The position numbers were made by a program, and so were the translations under genes. The notes under the pieces were generated by a model, which saw only the letters and a program-made list of their open reading frames with translations, did no database searches and was not told the origin of the DNA. Below, in pieces: positions 16,709-25,075 of a stretch of 64,000 bases of DNA (positions are counted from its first letter, which is position 1; each line of letters starts with the position of its first letter). The DNA lies in contig CAAGMZ010000020.1 of the NCBI GenBank assembly GCA_900771195.1, positions 1-64,000 on the forward strand, written 5' to 3'. Source of the DNA: Lachnospiraceae bacterium (lineage in GTDB: Bacteria > Bacillota > Clostridia > Lachnospirales > Lachnospiraceae).

Positions 16709-17364
16709 TGATTGCCGCCTTTCTGCTGCTCATCATATTTTCTGAGCCTTTCAATTATGTCTGTTATCCTTGCATTTTCCATCTTCATGCTGACCTGGTT
16801 TACAACCATTCTTGCCGAAAGCTCACATACCTCCTCGAGAACGTTAAGTCCGTTTTCACGAAGAGTTGCTCCTGTCTCGACTATATCAATAATAACCTCT
16901 GCAAGTCCCACTATGGGTGCCAGCTCTACCGAGCCGTTAAGCTTAATGATTTCTACGGTCTGATGCTTTACATTGTAAAAATAATCTTTGGCTATGTTGG
17001 GATATTTGGATGCAACCCTTATCAGCTCATGATTCTGAAGGTGTGCTCTTGCGCTCTCCGGTCCGCACACGCACATTTTACACCTGCCTATTCCAAGGTC
17101 ATACACTTCATAAAGCTTCCTGCCTTCTTCCAGAAGCGTATCGCGCCCGACAATTCCAATGTCAGCTGCCCCGTATTCCACATAGGTGGGAACATCCGAT
17201 GGCTTTGCAAGGAAAAATCTGAGTCCTAACTCTTCATTGGTAAAAATAAGCTTTCTCGTACTTTCATCCTTAAGCTCATCACAGGTAATGCCAATCTGCT
17301 CCATTATTTCCATTGCCTTTTTGGCAAGTCTTCCCTTGGCAAGGGCAAAAGTAATATATCTCAT
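16705..17364 (-). CDS. hisG: ATP phosphoribosyltransferase, short catalytic form
   Basis: HisG starts histidine synthesis by joining ATP and PRPP. At 219 residues this is the short form, which lacks the C-terminal regulatory domain and needs HisZ. The neighbouring hisZ overlaps by one base and supplies that partner. The PRPP loop region EVIIDIVETGATLRENGL is visible near 155-172. Confidence 0.96.
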   Translation of the reverse strand: MRYITFALAKGRLAKKAMEIMEQIGITCDELKDESTRKLIFTNEELGLRFFLAKPSDVPTYVEYGAADIGIVGRDTLLEEGRKLYEVYDLGIGRCKMCVCGPESARAHLQNHELIRVASKYPNIAKDYFYNVKHQTVEIIKLNGSVELAPIVGLAEVIIDIVETGATLRENGLNVLEEVCELSARMVVNQVSMKMENARITDIIERLRKYDEQQKGGNQ

Positions 17365-18551
17365 CAGCGTATACCATACCTTTCAAGTACTTTTTCATCC
17401 GCAAAAACAACTTCCTCAAAATCATCATAATTCTCGGGTTCAGCCTTGGAGCTGAGCGAAGCCGCCACGCCGGATGTTCTGAAAAACTCTGCAAGCTTTA
17501 TGGCGTTAATAAGATTATCATTATCGTATACTATCAGTTTAACGCCATCTTCCTTGGGAAGAGCAATGTTCTGCCTTTTGATTGCCTGATGCAAAAGGTC
17601 AATTGTGACGCAGAAGCCGATTGAAGCCCTGTCCTTTCCAAACTGCCCTATAAGCCTGTCGTAGCGTCCGCCGTTGGCTATGGGCTCACCCACATCATAT
17701 GTATATGCCTTGAAAATAACACCTGTATAATAATCAAGTTCACTGACCATACCAAGATCAAAGGTGACATACTGCTCAACGCCATAAACCTTAAGAAGCT
17801 CATATACGCTCAAAAGATGTGAGACAGCATTTCTGGCAGTCTCATTTTCCGTAAGCTTTGCTGCTTTTTCAAGCACTTCAATTCCGCCGAACAATTGCGG
17901 AAGCTTATAGAATACATCCTCAAATTCATCCGGAATATTCTCAGACTTAAGTATCTCTCCCACGCGGAAAATATTCTTGTTGCGTATCACATCGCGCAGT
18001 TCCTTTGCCCCTTCATCACTGAGTCCGGCAGCCTTGAGAATTCCCTGCACATACCCGATATGTCCTACCTCAACCTGAAATTCCTTAAGTCCGGAACTTT
18101 GTATGGACTCAATAAGAAGTGCAATAACCTCAGCATCGGCAGCCACCGAATTGTCGCCTATGAATTCGCAGCCTGCCTGTGTCGTCTCCTTAAGTCTGCC
18201 CTGATAACTTGAATTATTGATAAAATTATTTCCCACATAGCAAAGCCTTATGGGTCCTTTATCATTTTCAAAATACTTGGCAGCACATCTGGCTATAGAA
18301 GGCGTCATATCAGGTCTGAGAACCATTGTGTTGCCTTCCCTGTCAAAAAATTTAAACATATTCTTCGATGCAACCGAGCCGCGTTCCTTATTAAATATGT
18401 CAAAAAATTCAAATGACGGCGTCTGTATATCCTTGCAGCCGTACATCTTAAGAACATTATGAAGTCTGTCCTGTATGAGCAGCTTATCTTCACACTCTCC
18501 GTTATAAATATCCCTTACACCTTCAGGTGTATGCAATAACTGTCTTTCCAT
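17364..18551 (-). CDS. hisZ: HisZ, regulatory subunit of ATP phosphoribosyltransferase
   Basis: HisZ is a histidyl-tRNA synthetase paralogue that lacks the anticodon domain and controls short-form HisG, including feedback by histidine. The 395-residue protein has class II motif 2 remnants (VLRPDMTPSIAR) and a histidine-pocket-like LDYYTGVIF. The ATG at 18551 has AGAGGT five bases ahead; a GTG nine codons upstream has none. It is the first gene of hisZGDBA-IE. No hisF, hisH or hisC lies in the window. Confidence 0.95.
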   Translation of the reverse strand: MERQLLHTPEGVRDIYNGECEDKLLIQDRLHNVLKMYGCKDIQTPSFEFFDIFNKERGSVASKNMFKFFDREGNTMVLRPDMTPSIARCAAKYFENDKGPIRLCYVGNNFINNSSYQGRLKETTQAGCEFIGDNSVAADAEVIALLIESIQSSGLKEFQVEVGHIGYVQGILKAAGLSDEGAKELRDVIRNKNIFRVGEILKSENIPDEFEDVFYKLPQLFGGIEVLEKAAKLTENETARNAVSHLLSVYELLKVYGVEQYVTFDLGMVSELDYYTGVIFKAYTYDVGEPIANGGRYDRLIGQFGKDRASIGFCVTIDLLHQAIKRQNIALPKEDGVKLIVYDNDNLINAIKLAEFFRTSGVAASLSSKAEPENYDDFEEVVFADEKVLERYGIR

Positions 18552-18593
18552 AAAAACCTCTGCAAAATTCTTTATCACTTTAACATGGTAAAT

Positions 18594-18609
18594 TGCTAAT
18601 TTGATAGCA
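18594..18609. promoter_or_regulatory. Dyad in the his leader, candidate operator
   Basis: TGCTA (18594-18598) and TAGCA (18605-18609) are separated by ATTTGA. The dyad lies just downstream of the his promoter -10 and could bind a repressor. No known operator is recognised, and the leader is too short for a T-box. Confidence 0.3.
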
Positions 18610-18617
18610 TAGTAAAA

Positions 18618-18646
18618 TTTATATCATAGATTCCGCTTCATGTCAA
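18618..18646 (-). promoter_or_regulatory. Promoter of the his operon
   Basis: TTGACA (18641-18646) and TATAAA (18618-18623) have a 17-base spacer. It lies right after the recU stop, so the his operon can be read apart from the upstream genes. Confidence 0.85.
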
Positions 18647-18651
18647 CATTT

Positions 18652-19179
18652 TTAAGGTCTTGATTCAAGATCCATCTGAAGCTGTTCCAGATAATGCACA
18701 AGTGCACCTCCTTTTTGCCTTATCAGAAATGACCTGTCAATCTCATCGTATTTAAAATGCCTGAGCCCGCCTTCGGCTGCCCTGTCAGTGAATTTCCTGA
18801 TATCTTTGTACGGAATATAGTATTTTTCATCCCTTGCAGTAAAAAAAATCAGTATGAAGGCCACCCCTCCCTGAGCCTCAAAGTCCTCCATGAATCTCAG
18901 CTGATGTTCATGAATATTCTGAAGGGAAAAGTTATCGGTTTTGCATTCCTTGGCATCAAAACACACGGGAATTCCCTGAACCGCTCCTATGTAGTCCACC
19001 GTGCTTTTCCGGTCAAAATATGCAAGTGTAATATGCCTTGATTCCTTATCAATATTGATGGGCGTTATGGGAGTCGGTATCTTTTGTATCAACGCGAGTC
19101 CCTTTTCCCTGTAAAAAGAATTGGTCGTATTAATCATTTCCTCAAGCGCGGAGCCCCTGAGGCCTCTTGATTCAGCCAT
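18652..19179 (-). CDS. recU: RecU-like Holliday junction resolvase
   Basis: RecU cuts Holliday junctions in Gram-positive recombination and segregation. The 175-residue product keeps the N-terminal RG..LE..I..TN.FY pattern, STVDYIGAVQGIPVCFDAKE (58-77) with the nuclease acidic residues, and NIHEHQLRFMEDFEAQGGVAF (88-108). It overlaps the upstream pseudouridine synthase gene by eight bases. It is not next to a penicillin-binding protein gene, its partner in Bacillus. Confidence 0.9.
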   Translation of the reverse strand: MAESRGLRGSALEEMINTTNSFYREKGLALIQKIPTPITPINIDKESRHITLAYFDRKSTVDYIGAVQGIPVCFDAKECKTDNFSLQNIHEHQLRFMEDFEAQGGVAFILIFFTARDEKYYIPYKDIRKFTDRAAEGGLRHFKYDEIDRSFLIRQKGGALVHYLEQLQMDLESRP

Positions 19180-20149
19180 TGAAAGCCTCCTTAACTAAAG
19201 CCCTGTCAAAAAATCCTGCAAAGGACTTCGGATAATCCGTGTGAAATTCCTTCTCCGAAAGCCTTGCAAATTTTCCATCCATCACGGGAAATCTAACCAT
19301 ATATGCATGCAGAAGCTGGGAGCTTACATTGTATTTTCTGTTGATGTCATGTATTCCATACTTGGAATCTCCAACTATGGGATGCCCGACGGATGAAAGC
19401 TGTGCCCTTATCTGATGACTTTTTCCGGTTAAAAGTTCAACGGCAAGCAGGGTCAGATTCCCATTGTCAGTCTTAGCGGCAACCGGCTTATATATGGTGT
19501 CTATGAAGACGGAATCTTTAAAAGGCTCTTTTTGCACGATAACTTTATTGGTCTTCTCATCCTTACACAGATAACCGGATATATGCATATCATTCTTTAT
19601 AATTCCGCTGACAATGGCAAGATAGTATTTATGTATAGTCCTGTCCTTTATTATCTCTGACATTTTCTGAAGACCTGCAAGTGAAGTTCCGCCTATCATG
19701 ATTCCCGATGTGTTACGGTCAAGTCTGTTGCAGAACGCAGGATGAAAAGCAGCAAGGTCCCTGTCATCCATGCCCCCTGCCCTCATATGTGCAATAAGGA
19801 TTTCATTCATTGACACATCCTGCGGCTTCGATTTCTGTGAAAGAAGCCCTGACGGCTTATCGGCAATGATGATATCCTCATCCTCATAAATCACCTTAAG
19901 TGTGTCTTTTACATCTGCTCTTACATCAGCTCCCATAAATTTGTCTATGGTATCATCTGACATAAAAATACGCACCGTGTCATTCAGTGCAAGAATTTCA
20001 TTTCCTTTTGCCTTTGCGCCGTTAAGCGTTATGTTCTTTCCTCTCAGCTGCTTATATATAAGTCCTGTACCTGCATTCTTAAGAAGCTTGAAAAGGTATT
20101 TGTCAAATCTCTGTCCGGCCTCATTCCGGCCTATGACCAGTTCTCTCAT
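19172..20149 (-). CDS. RluA family pseudouridine synthase
   Basis: The enzyme converts uridines to pseudouridine in rRNA or tRNA. An S4-like segment lies at about 8-70, followed by the catalytic domain with HRLDRNTSG-type sequence reading NRLDRNTSGIM (about 176-186), including the catalytic aspartate. HQIRAQLSSVGHPIVGDSKYG follows. The target site cannot be told. The ATG at 20149 is used; its ribosome site is weak. It overlaps recU. Confidence 0.9.
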   Translation of the reverse strand: MRELVIGRNEAGQRFDKYLFKLLKNAGTGLIYKQLRGKNITLNGAKAKGNEILALNDTVRIFMSDDTIDKFMGADVRADVKDTLKVIYEDEDIIIADKPSGLLSQKSKPQDVSMNEILIAHMRAGGMDDRDLAAFHPAFCNRLDRNTSGIMIGGTSLAGLQKMSEIIKDRTIHKYYLAIVSGIIKNDMHISGYLCKDEKTNKVIVQKEPFKDSVFIDTIYKPVAAKTDNGNLTLLAVELLTGKSHQIRAQLSSVGHPIVGDSKYGIHDINRKYNVSSQLLHAYMVRFPVMDGKFARLSEKEFHTDYPKSFAGFFDRALVKEAFNG

Positions 20150-20156
20150 AATTACA

Positions 20157-20735
20157 CTACACACTCATAATTGATAATTTTTCAAAAACAACAGCAATAT
20201 GCTCTTTCTGCTCATCACTGATGTCTGTATTTTTAGCAGCCAGCTGCTTAACGCGTTTTTCAAACTGCCTGAAATCAGTAAAAAGCTTTACTTTGGCATC
20301 AAATTCATAGTAATTGAGAAAATTGGTAACGCCCTTCTCAAACCTGTCAGGCTCGACCTTAGGCTGAGTGGTATATGCCACGATATTTTCGTCTTTATCA
20401 ATTACCAGATAAACTATTGCAAAGCTTTTCTCCTGAGCAGTAATCATAAGCTCACAATACGGCAGAAGCGGTGACGCAGTTTTTTTAAGTTCATCATACT
20501 GTGTTTCGTCAGCCTTCACGCCCCACGGAAGCAGAAGATACTGCACAAAAATCTTGGCTACCGGAAGTACCACAAGCACTGCAAGTATGGTCACAAAATT
20601 TTTGCCTGTGTCAAAAATCAGATATCCCGTGAGATATATGAGTGCCATCAGCAGAAATCCGCTTATTGTACCGATACCAAGCTTTATTTTACGGGTGCGG
20701 ATATAACCAGGCTGCCCTTTTTGTATTTTTTTCAT
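20157..20735 (-). CDS. Uncharacterised membrane protein with two transmembrane segments
   Basis: No family is recognised. The 192-residue product has a basic N-terminus, two transmembrane segments (about 22-40 and 47-66) and a cytoplasmic-looking domain of about 125 residues that is rich in charged residues and ends near SVIEKL-like helices. GAGG lies about ten bases ahead of the ATG at 20735. It lies between an SDR gene and the rluA-type gene in the same direction, and so is probably cotranscribed. Nothing in its context defines its job. Confidence 0.8.
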   Translation of the reverse strand: MKKIQKGQPGYIRTRKIKLGIGTISGFLLMALIYLTGYLIFDTGKNFVTILAVLVVLPVAKIFVQYLLLPWGVKADETQYDELKKTASPLLPYCELMITAQEKSFAIVYLVIDKDENIVAYTTQPKVEPDRFEKGVTNFLNYYEFDAKVKLFTDFRQFEKRVKQLAAKNTDISDEQKEHIAVVFEKLSIMSV

Positions 20736-20757
20736 CAAATCATTACCTCGGTGTCAA

Positions 20758-21507
20758 TCAGTCTTTAAAAATATTCATAATCAGCTTATGAGGAAGTATT
20801 TTGGAAGCGCCGGCCGCAAGCTTCATGGTCGCCCCATAAACACTCAGCTCATTGCCCAGTGCGGCATCTTTTATGGCCTTCTCCACGACCTTGGATGCAT
20901 CTGCCCGCTTAAGCTTTGGAGAACCGTCATCTTTTTCACCTGCAATATCGAAAAACTCTGTGTCAACAGGTCCCGGGCATACGGCCGTAACCGTTATTTT
21001 TCGTGACTTGAGCTCACAATTGAGCGCTCTGGAGTAACTGAGCACATAAGCCTTGGTGGCAGCATACACATTAAATCCCGGCTGTGGCGAAAAGGCAGCG
21101 GCCGATGCCACATTGATTATACGGCTGTGGTCAGATATATACGGAAGGCAGAGTCCCGTGAACATTGTCAGCCCCTTACAGTTAACATCAATCATGCCGC
21201 ACTGCTCATCAAGGTCAAGTTCGTCAAAGCGTCCTATTTTGCCGTAACCTGCGCAGTTGACAAGCATCTTGATGTCAGGTCCGGTTTCTTCAAGATATGC
21301 CTTGAATTCGTCCATATCCTCTTTATTGGCAATGTCCAGGGAAAAAAGCCTTACAGGCATCCTGATTTCTGCTTCAAGCTCCTGCAGCCTTTCTTTTCTT
21401 CTTGCAATTATCCATATCTCATCCATTTTGCTGTATTTGCGTGATACCTGAATAGCAAATTCCCTTCCAAGTCCCGATGATGCACCGGTGACAACCGCTA
21501 TCTTCAT
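20758..21507 (-). CDS. Short-chain dehydrogenase/reductase
   Basis: The 249-residue Rossmann protein has the nucleotide loop TGASSGLG (7-14), NCAGYG (about 83-88) and the catalytic serine plus YAATK motif (about 148-152). The basic RRKER after the second strand suggests NADPH. The sequence type is close to the DltE/YqjQ-like SDRs with unassigned substrate. It overlaps the HAD gene by four bases. Confidence 0.9.
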   Translation of the reverse strand: MKIAVVTGASSGLGREFAIQVSRKYSKMDEIWIIARRKERLQELEAEIRMPVRLFSLDIANKEDMDEFKAYLEETGPDIKMLVNCAGYGKIGRFDELDLDEQCGMIDVNCKGLTMFTGLCLPYISDHSRIINVASAAAFSPQPGFNVYAATKAYVLSYSRALNCELKSRKITVTAVCPGPVDTEFFDIAGEKDDGSPKLKRADASKVVEKAIKDAALGNELSVYGATMKLAAGASKILPHKLIMNIFKD

Positions 21508-22166
21508 AAAACCTCTTCCTTTCTCCGGATTTCGCCAAAATCATTTATGTAATAATCCGCAAGACGCTTCTTTTCATCATCCGCATCCTTCGAATAATCA
21601 TCATATACCGCGCATACCTTCATCCCCGCACTGTGACCCGCCTCGATTCCAAGTATTATGTCTTCGAATACAAGGCATTCTGCCGGATTGACATTGCAGT
21701 CCGCCGCACATTTCAGATATATATCCGGCGACGGCTTTCCGGCAGCCACATCGCAGCCTGTAACTATTGTATCAAAATAGTCTGCGATTGCAAGCGAATT
21801 AAGGCAGCATAAAGCCAGTTCCCTGGAGTTGCTTGTTGCTATACCAAGGGCAATGCCATGTTCCTTAAGATAATCAAGAAATTCCCTGACCCCCGGCTTT
21901 AACGGTACCTGGTCACGGTATTTATGCATTGCCATATCATTCCATACAGCCTGTATTTCTTCGAGACCTTCGGGCAGATTGAATTCTTTTTTAAAAAACA
22001 CTGCTGTCTCATAAAAGCTTTTGCCCTCTATTCTCTTCTGAAGGTCCTCGGGAAGCTCAATCCCGCGCTGCCCCAGAAATTCTATATCTATGTCCCGCCA
22101 CATCCACATAGAATCTATTATTGTGCCGTCCATATCAAAAAAACAGCCTTTAATTCCTTCAAGCAT
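21504..22166 (-). CDS. HAD superfamily phosphatase, beta-phosphoglucomutase-like
   Basis: The 220-residue protein has all HAD motifs: DMDGT (11-15) with the nucleophile, TSNS (motif II), GKPSPD (motif III lysine) and FEDI (motif IV). A helical cap lies between motifs I and II. It would dephosphorylate or isomerise a small sugar phosphate; the substrate is unknown. It overlaps the SDR gene and follows the RsuA-type gene by two bases. Confidence 0.9.
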   Translation of the reverse strand: MLEGIKGCFFDMDGTIIDSMWMWRDIDIEFLGQRGIELPEDLQKRIEGKSFYETAVFFKKEFNLPEGLEEIQAVWNDMAMHKYRDQVPLKPGVREFLDYLKEHGIALGIATSNSRELALCCLNSLAIADYFDTIVTGCDVAAGKPSPDIYLKCAADCNVNPAECLVFEDIILGIEAGHSAGMKVCAVYDDYSKDADDEKKRLADYYINDFGEIRRKEEVL

Positions 22167-22168
22167 AA

Positions 22169-22882
22169 TCAGTTTTCCTTTAATTTATTAATTTCAGAGG
22201 TTGTAAGCTCCCTGTATTCGCCCGGCTTAAGTTCATCCGGAAGTCTGAGATTTCCCATTGACAGCCTCTTAAGGTATGTTACCTGACATCCGACGGCTGC
22301 CATCATTCTTTTTATCTGGTGGAACTTGCCTTCATGTATGGTAATAAGCGCCTCGGAATGATTCCCGGAGGCTTCAAGTATCAGAAGCCTTGCAGGCAGT
22401 GCCGTAAGCTCATCGTCAACCTTAAAGCCTTCCGCCATAAGTCTGACATGTTCATCCGTAAGCCTTCCGTCAGTCTCAACATAATATTCCTTATCGACAT
22501 GATTGCGTGGAGAAAGCAGCCTGTGGGCAAGGTCACCGTCATTGGTTATGAGAAGAAGTCCCTCCGTATCCTTATCAAGCCTTCCCACCGGAAAAAGATC
22601 CTTACGTCTGCTTTCTATGAGGTCAACAACTGTTTTGGTATTTCTGTCCTCAGTGGCAGACACCACTCCGGCAGGCTTATTTATTATATAGTATTCATAA
22701 TCTGCATATGAGATATTTTTGCCGTCAAAAGTCACTGTGTCCTTATCACAGTCTGCTTTGACGCTGCTGTCCTTAATGATTTTGCCGTTTAAAGACACGC
22801 GGCCGCACCTTATGTATTCTTTTACCTGACTTCTTGTACCAATTCCCATGTCTGCAAGAAATTTGTCAATACGAAGCTGCAT
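22169..22882 (-). CDS. RsuA/RluB family rRNA pseudouridine synthase
   Basis: The 237-residue product has an N-terminal S4 RNA-binding domain (1-58) and a catalytic domain with GRLDKDTEGLL (about 97-107). It would modify 16S or 23S rRNA; RsuA and RluB types cannot be told apart here. The ATG at 22882 overlaps the rsmF-like stop as TAATG, with GGAG nine bases upstream; an earlier ATG at 22897 is less suited. Confidence 0.92.
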   Translation of the reverse strand: MQLRIDKFLADMGIGTRSQVKEYIRCGRVSLNGKIIKDSSVKADCDKDTVTFDGKNISYADYEYYIINKPAGVVSATEDRNTKTVVDLIESRRKDLFPVGRLDKDTEGLLLITNDGDLAHRLLSPRNHVDKEYYVETDGRLTDEHVRLMAEGFKVDDELTALPARLLILEASGNHSEALITIHEGKFHQIKRMMAAVGCQVTYLKRLSMGNLRLPDELKPGEYRELTTSEINKLKEN

Positions 22883-24231
22883 TACATCCATCTCCATCCG
22901 GGAAGATATTTGTTTTTGACGGTAAGTCCGTTAAGCCTGCCCCAGCCAAGAGGAAAACCGTCAACGCATACCAGCACATTTTTACCGTCTCCGCGGAGTT
23001 TTGAAGGCTCCGCTTCTATGGTCTCACCCTTAAGGTACCTGACTGTATTCGTATCCTCTGCGGAAAGATTAAGCACAGTCGGGTAACATTCCGGATTAAT
23101 CGTCATCGCAAGTGCCTGACTCGGTTCAAAACGGTTTTTCTTGATTTCACCAAGCAAAAGTCCGTGGCGAAGTGCCCTGATTCCCCGGATATCTCCGGCA
23201 GCAGCAGGCAGCAGGCTTACTTTTTCACCGCTTATCCTTATAAGACTTCTGTCTATATCCATATTAAGCTCATCAAGAAATGCATTCAGTTCATCGGGAA
23301 GCTTTGCCCGCCTGCCGCCCTGTATATTGATATCAGGCGAAAGAATGCCATCCTTTTTCATCAGGGCTACAAAATGGCCCTCACCGTCAAGCCTGTGAGG
23401 AAACAGCCTTACGGCTTCCTCCATGCCGAATGCCCTTGTAAAGCCCTCATATTCATATATAGACTGCAGAGACATATCAGGATGCCTTTCAAGAAAGTCA
23501 CTGATATTATCTTCATCCTCCATGCGCGAGAAGGTGCAGGTGGAATAGACCATCTGACCGCCGTCTTTAAGCATATCATACGCACTGTCCAGTATTTGTC
23601 TCTGTATAGGTGCAAAATATTCAGGCCCCTGGCTCTCCCAGCTTTTTATAAGCTTGGAATCCTTTCTGAACATACCCTCACCGGAACACGGCGCATCTAC
23701 CAGTATTTTATCAAAAAATTTACCGAACACCGATGCCAGCTTATCAGGATATTCACATGTCAAAAGAACATTTCCTATGCCGAATACTTCGATATTCTTA
23801 AGAAGCGCCTTCGCCCTTGAAGCACTGACATCATTGGATACCAAAAGTCCTGTTCCGTGAAGCCTTGCTCCCAGTTCCGTGCTTTTTCCGCCCGGTGCGG
23901 CACATAAATCCAGTACCCTTTCACCTTCATTTACCGGAAGTACATTGGCAGGCGTCATTGCGCTGGGCTCCTGAAGATAGTAAAGTCCGGCAAAATAATA
24001 CGGGTGCTTGGCAGGCTTTTCTGATTCGTCATAATAGAATCCGTCAGGTATCCACGGCACCGGCTTAAGCTTAAACGGGCTTATTTTGAGAAATTCTTCC
24101 ACCGAAATCTTTGCCGTATTCACCCGAAGGCCGTAAAGACGCGGTTCGGAAAAACTATCAAGATACTCGGCAAGGCCTTTATCTCCCAGAAGCTCCTTCA
24201 TTGAGTTCAAATATCTGTCGGGTAAATTCAT
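22882..24231 (-). CDS. rsmF: RsmF/RsmB-type rRNA cytosine-C5 methyltransferase
   Basis: The enzyme makes m5C in 16S rRNA from AdoMet. Its methyltransferase core spans about 1-300, with AAPGGKSTEL (about 110-119), DAPCSGEGMFRKD and STCTFSRMEDE, which hold the two catalytic cysteines. The C-terminal 150 residues form the PUA-like and linker domains seen in RsmF-type proteins. At 449 residues it fits the family. GGAG lies seven bases ahead of the ATG. Confidence 0.92.
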   Translation of the reverse strand: MNLPDRYLNSMKELLGDKGLAEYLDSFSEPRLYGLRVNTAKISVEEFLKISPFKLKPVPWIPDGFYYDESEKPAKHPYYFAGLYYLQEPSAMTPANVLPVNEGERVLDLCAAPGGKSTELGARLHGTGLLVSNDVSASRAKALLKNIEVFGIGNVLLTCEYPDKLASVFGKFFDKILVDAPCSGEGMFRKDSKLIKSWESQGPEYFAPIQRQILDSAYDMLKDGGQMVYSTCTFSRMEDEDNISDFLERHPDMSLQSIYEYEGFTRAFGMEEAVRLFPHRLDGEGHFVALMKKDGILSPDINIQGGRRAKLPDELNAFLDELNMDIDRSLIRISGEKVSLLPAAAGDIRGIRALRHGLLLGEIKKNRFEPSQALAMTINPECYPTVLNLSAEDTNTVRYLKGETIEAEPSKLRGDGKNVLVCVDGFPLGWGRLNGLTVKNKYLPGWRWM

Positions 24232-24248
24232 TTTACTGCTCCATTGGT

Positions 24249-25052
24249 TTATTTGATGCTCTGGGCTCTGTAGCCCTCAGCAATTATATCCAGCTGCTTT
24301 GCAAAGCTCTTAAGCTGCTCAAGATCATCTTCCTTATAGATTTCAAAAAATTCATCCTGAATCTTAACAACTTCAAGCTTGCTTGCTGTCTTGTAAAGAT
24401 TTTCAATATTGTTGAGTATCTCCGAAACCACATTAGCCTTTACCATAAAATAACTCTGGGCATCCATGATTTCGTCATGAATTGACGACATTTCCTCATC
24501 AAGCTGCACAACTGCCTCCGCTGAAGCATTAAGTCTCTGCCTGATAGGTTCAGGTATATTCTGGCGATACTTATACTGCAGCGAATGTTCTATTGTGGCC
24601 CAGAAATCCATGGCAAGCGTTCTTATCTGAATCTCCACATAGATTGTTCTTGTTCCGTCCATAGTCTCCACATCATATGTGACTATCACATGGTAACTTC
24701 TGTAACCGCTCGCCTTTGCATTGCTTATGTAATCCTTTTTCTGGACTATTTTCATATCATTTCTGGCATCAATTATGTCGACAACCTTATATATATCCTC
24801 CACAAACTGGCACATAATCCTTATGCCGGCAATATCCTCAACCTGCTGCGTGATATCTTCTATTGCGATATCCTTCTTGCGGCATTTTTCAAGAATACTG
24901 GATATGCTCTTAACCCTTCCCGTAACCGTCTCTATAGGAGAATACATATTCCTCGAACGATATTCATGAATTATATGATTGAATTTCACCAGCAGTTCCT
25001 TAACCGCCAGATCATAAGGCGTAAGAATCTGCTTCCAAAGCTGAATTTCCAT
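24249..25052 (-). CDS. relQ: Small alarmone synthetase, RelQ type
   Basis: The protein would make (p)ppGpp from ATP and GDP/GTP. It consists of a RelA/SpoT synthetase domain without hydrolase or ACT domains: VKSISSILEKCRKK (about 47-60), the substrate motif SGYRSYH (about 114-120) and EIQIRTLAMDFWATIEHSLQYKY (about 140-162). The 267-residue length fits RelQ/YjbM and its C-terminal helices. It lies 23 bases after pepD and leads into rsmF. Confidence 0.93.
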   Translation of the reverse strand: MEIQLWKQILTPYDLAVKELLVKFNHIIHEYRSRNMYSPIETVTGRVKSISSILEKCRKKDIAIEDITQQVEDIAGIRIMCQFVEDIYKVVDIIDARNDMKIVQKKDYISNAKASGYRSYHVIVTYDVETMDGTRTIYVEIQIRTLAMDFWATIEHSLQYKYRQNIPEPIRQRLNASAEAVVQLDEEMSSIHDEIMDAQSYFMVKANVVSEILNNIENLYKTASKLEVVKIQDEFFEIYKEDDLEQLKSFAKQLDIIAEGYRAQSIK

Positions 25053-25075
25053 AAAAAATTACACCATCCCATTAA

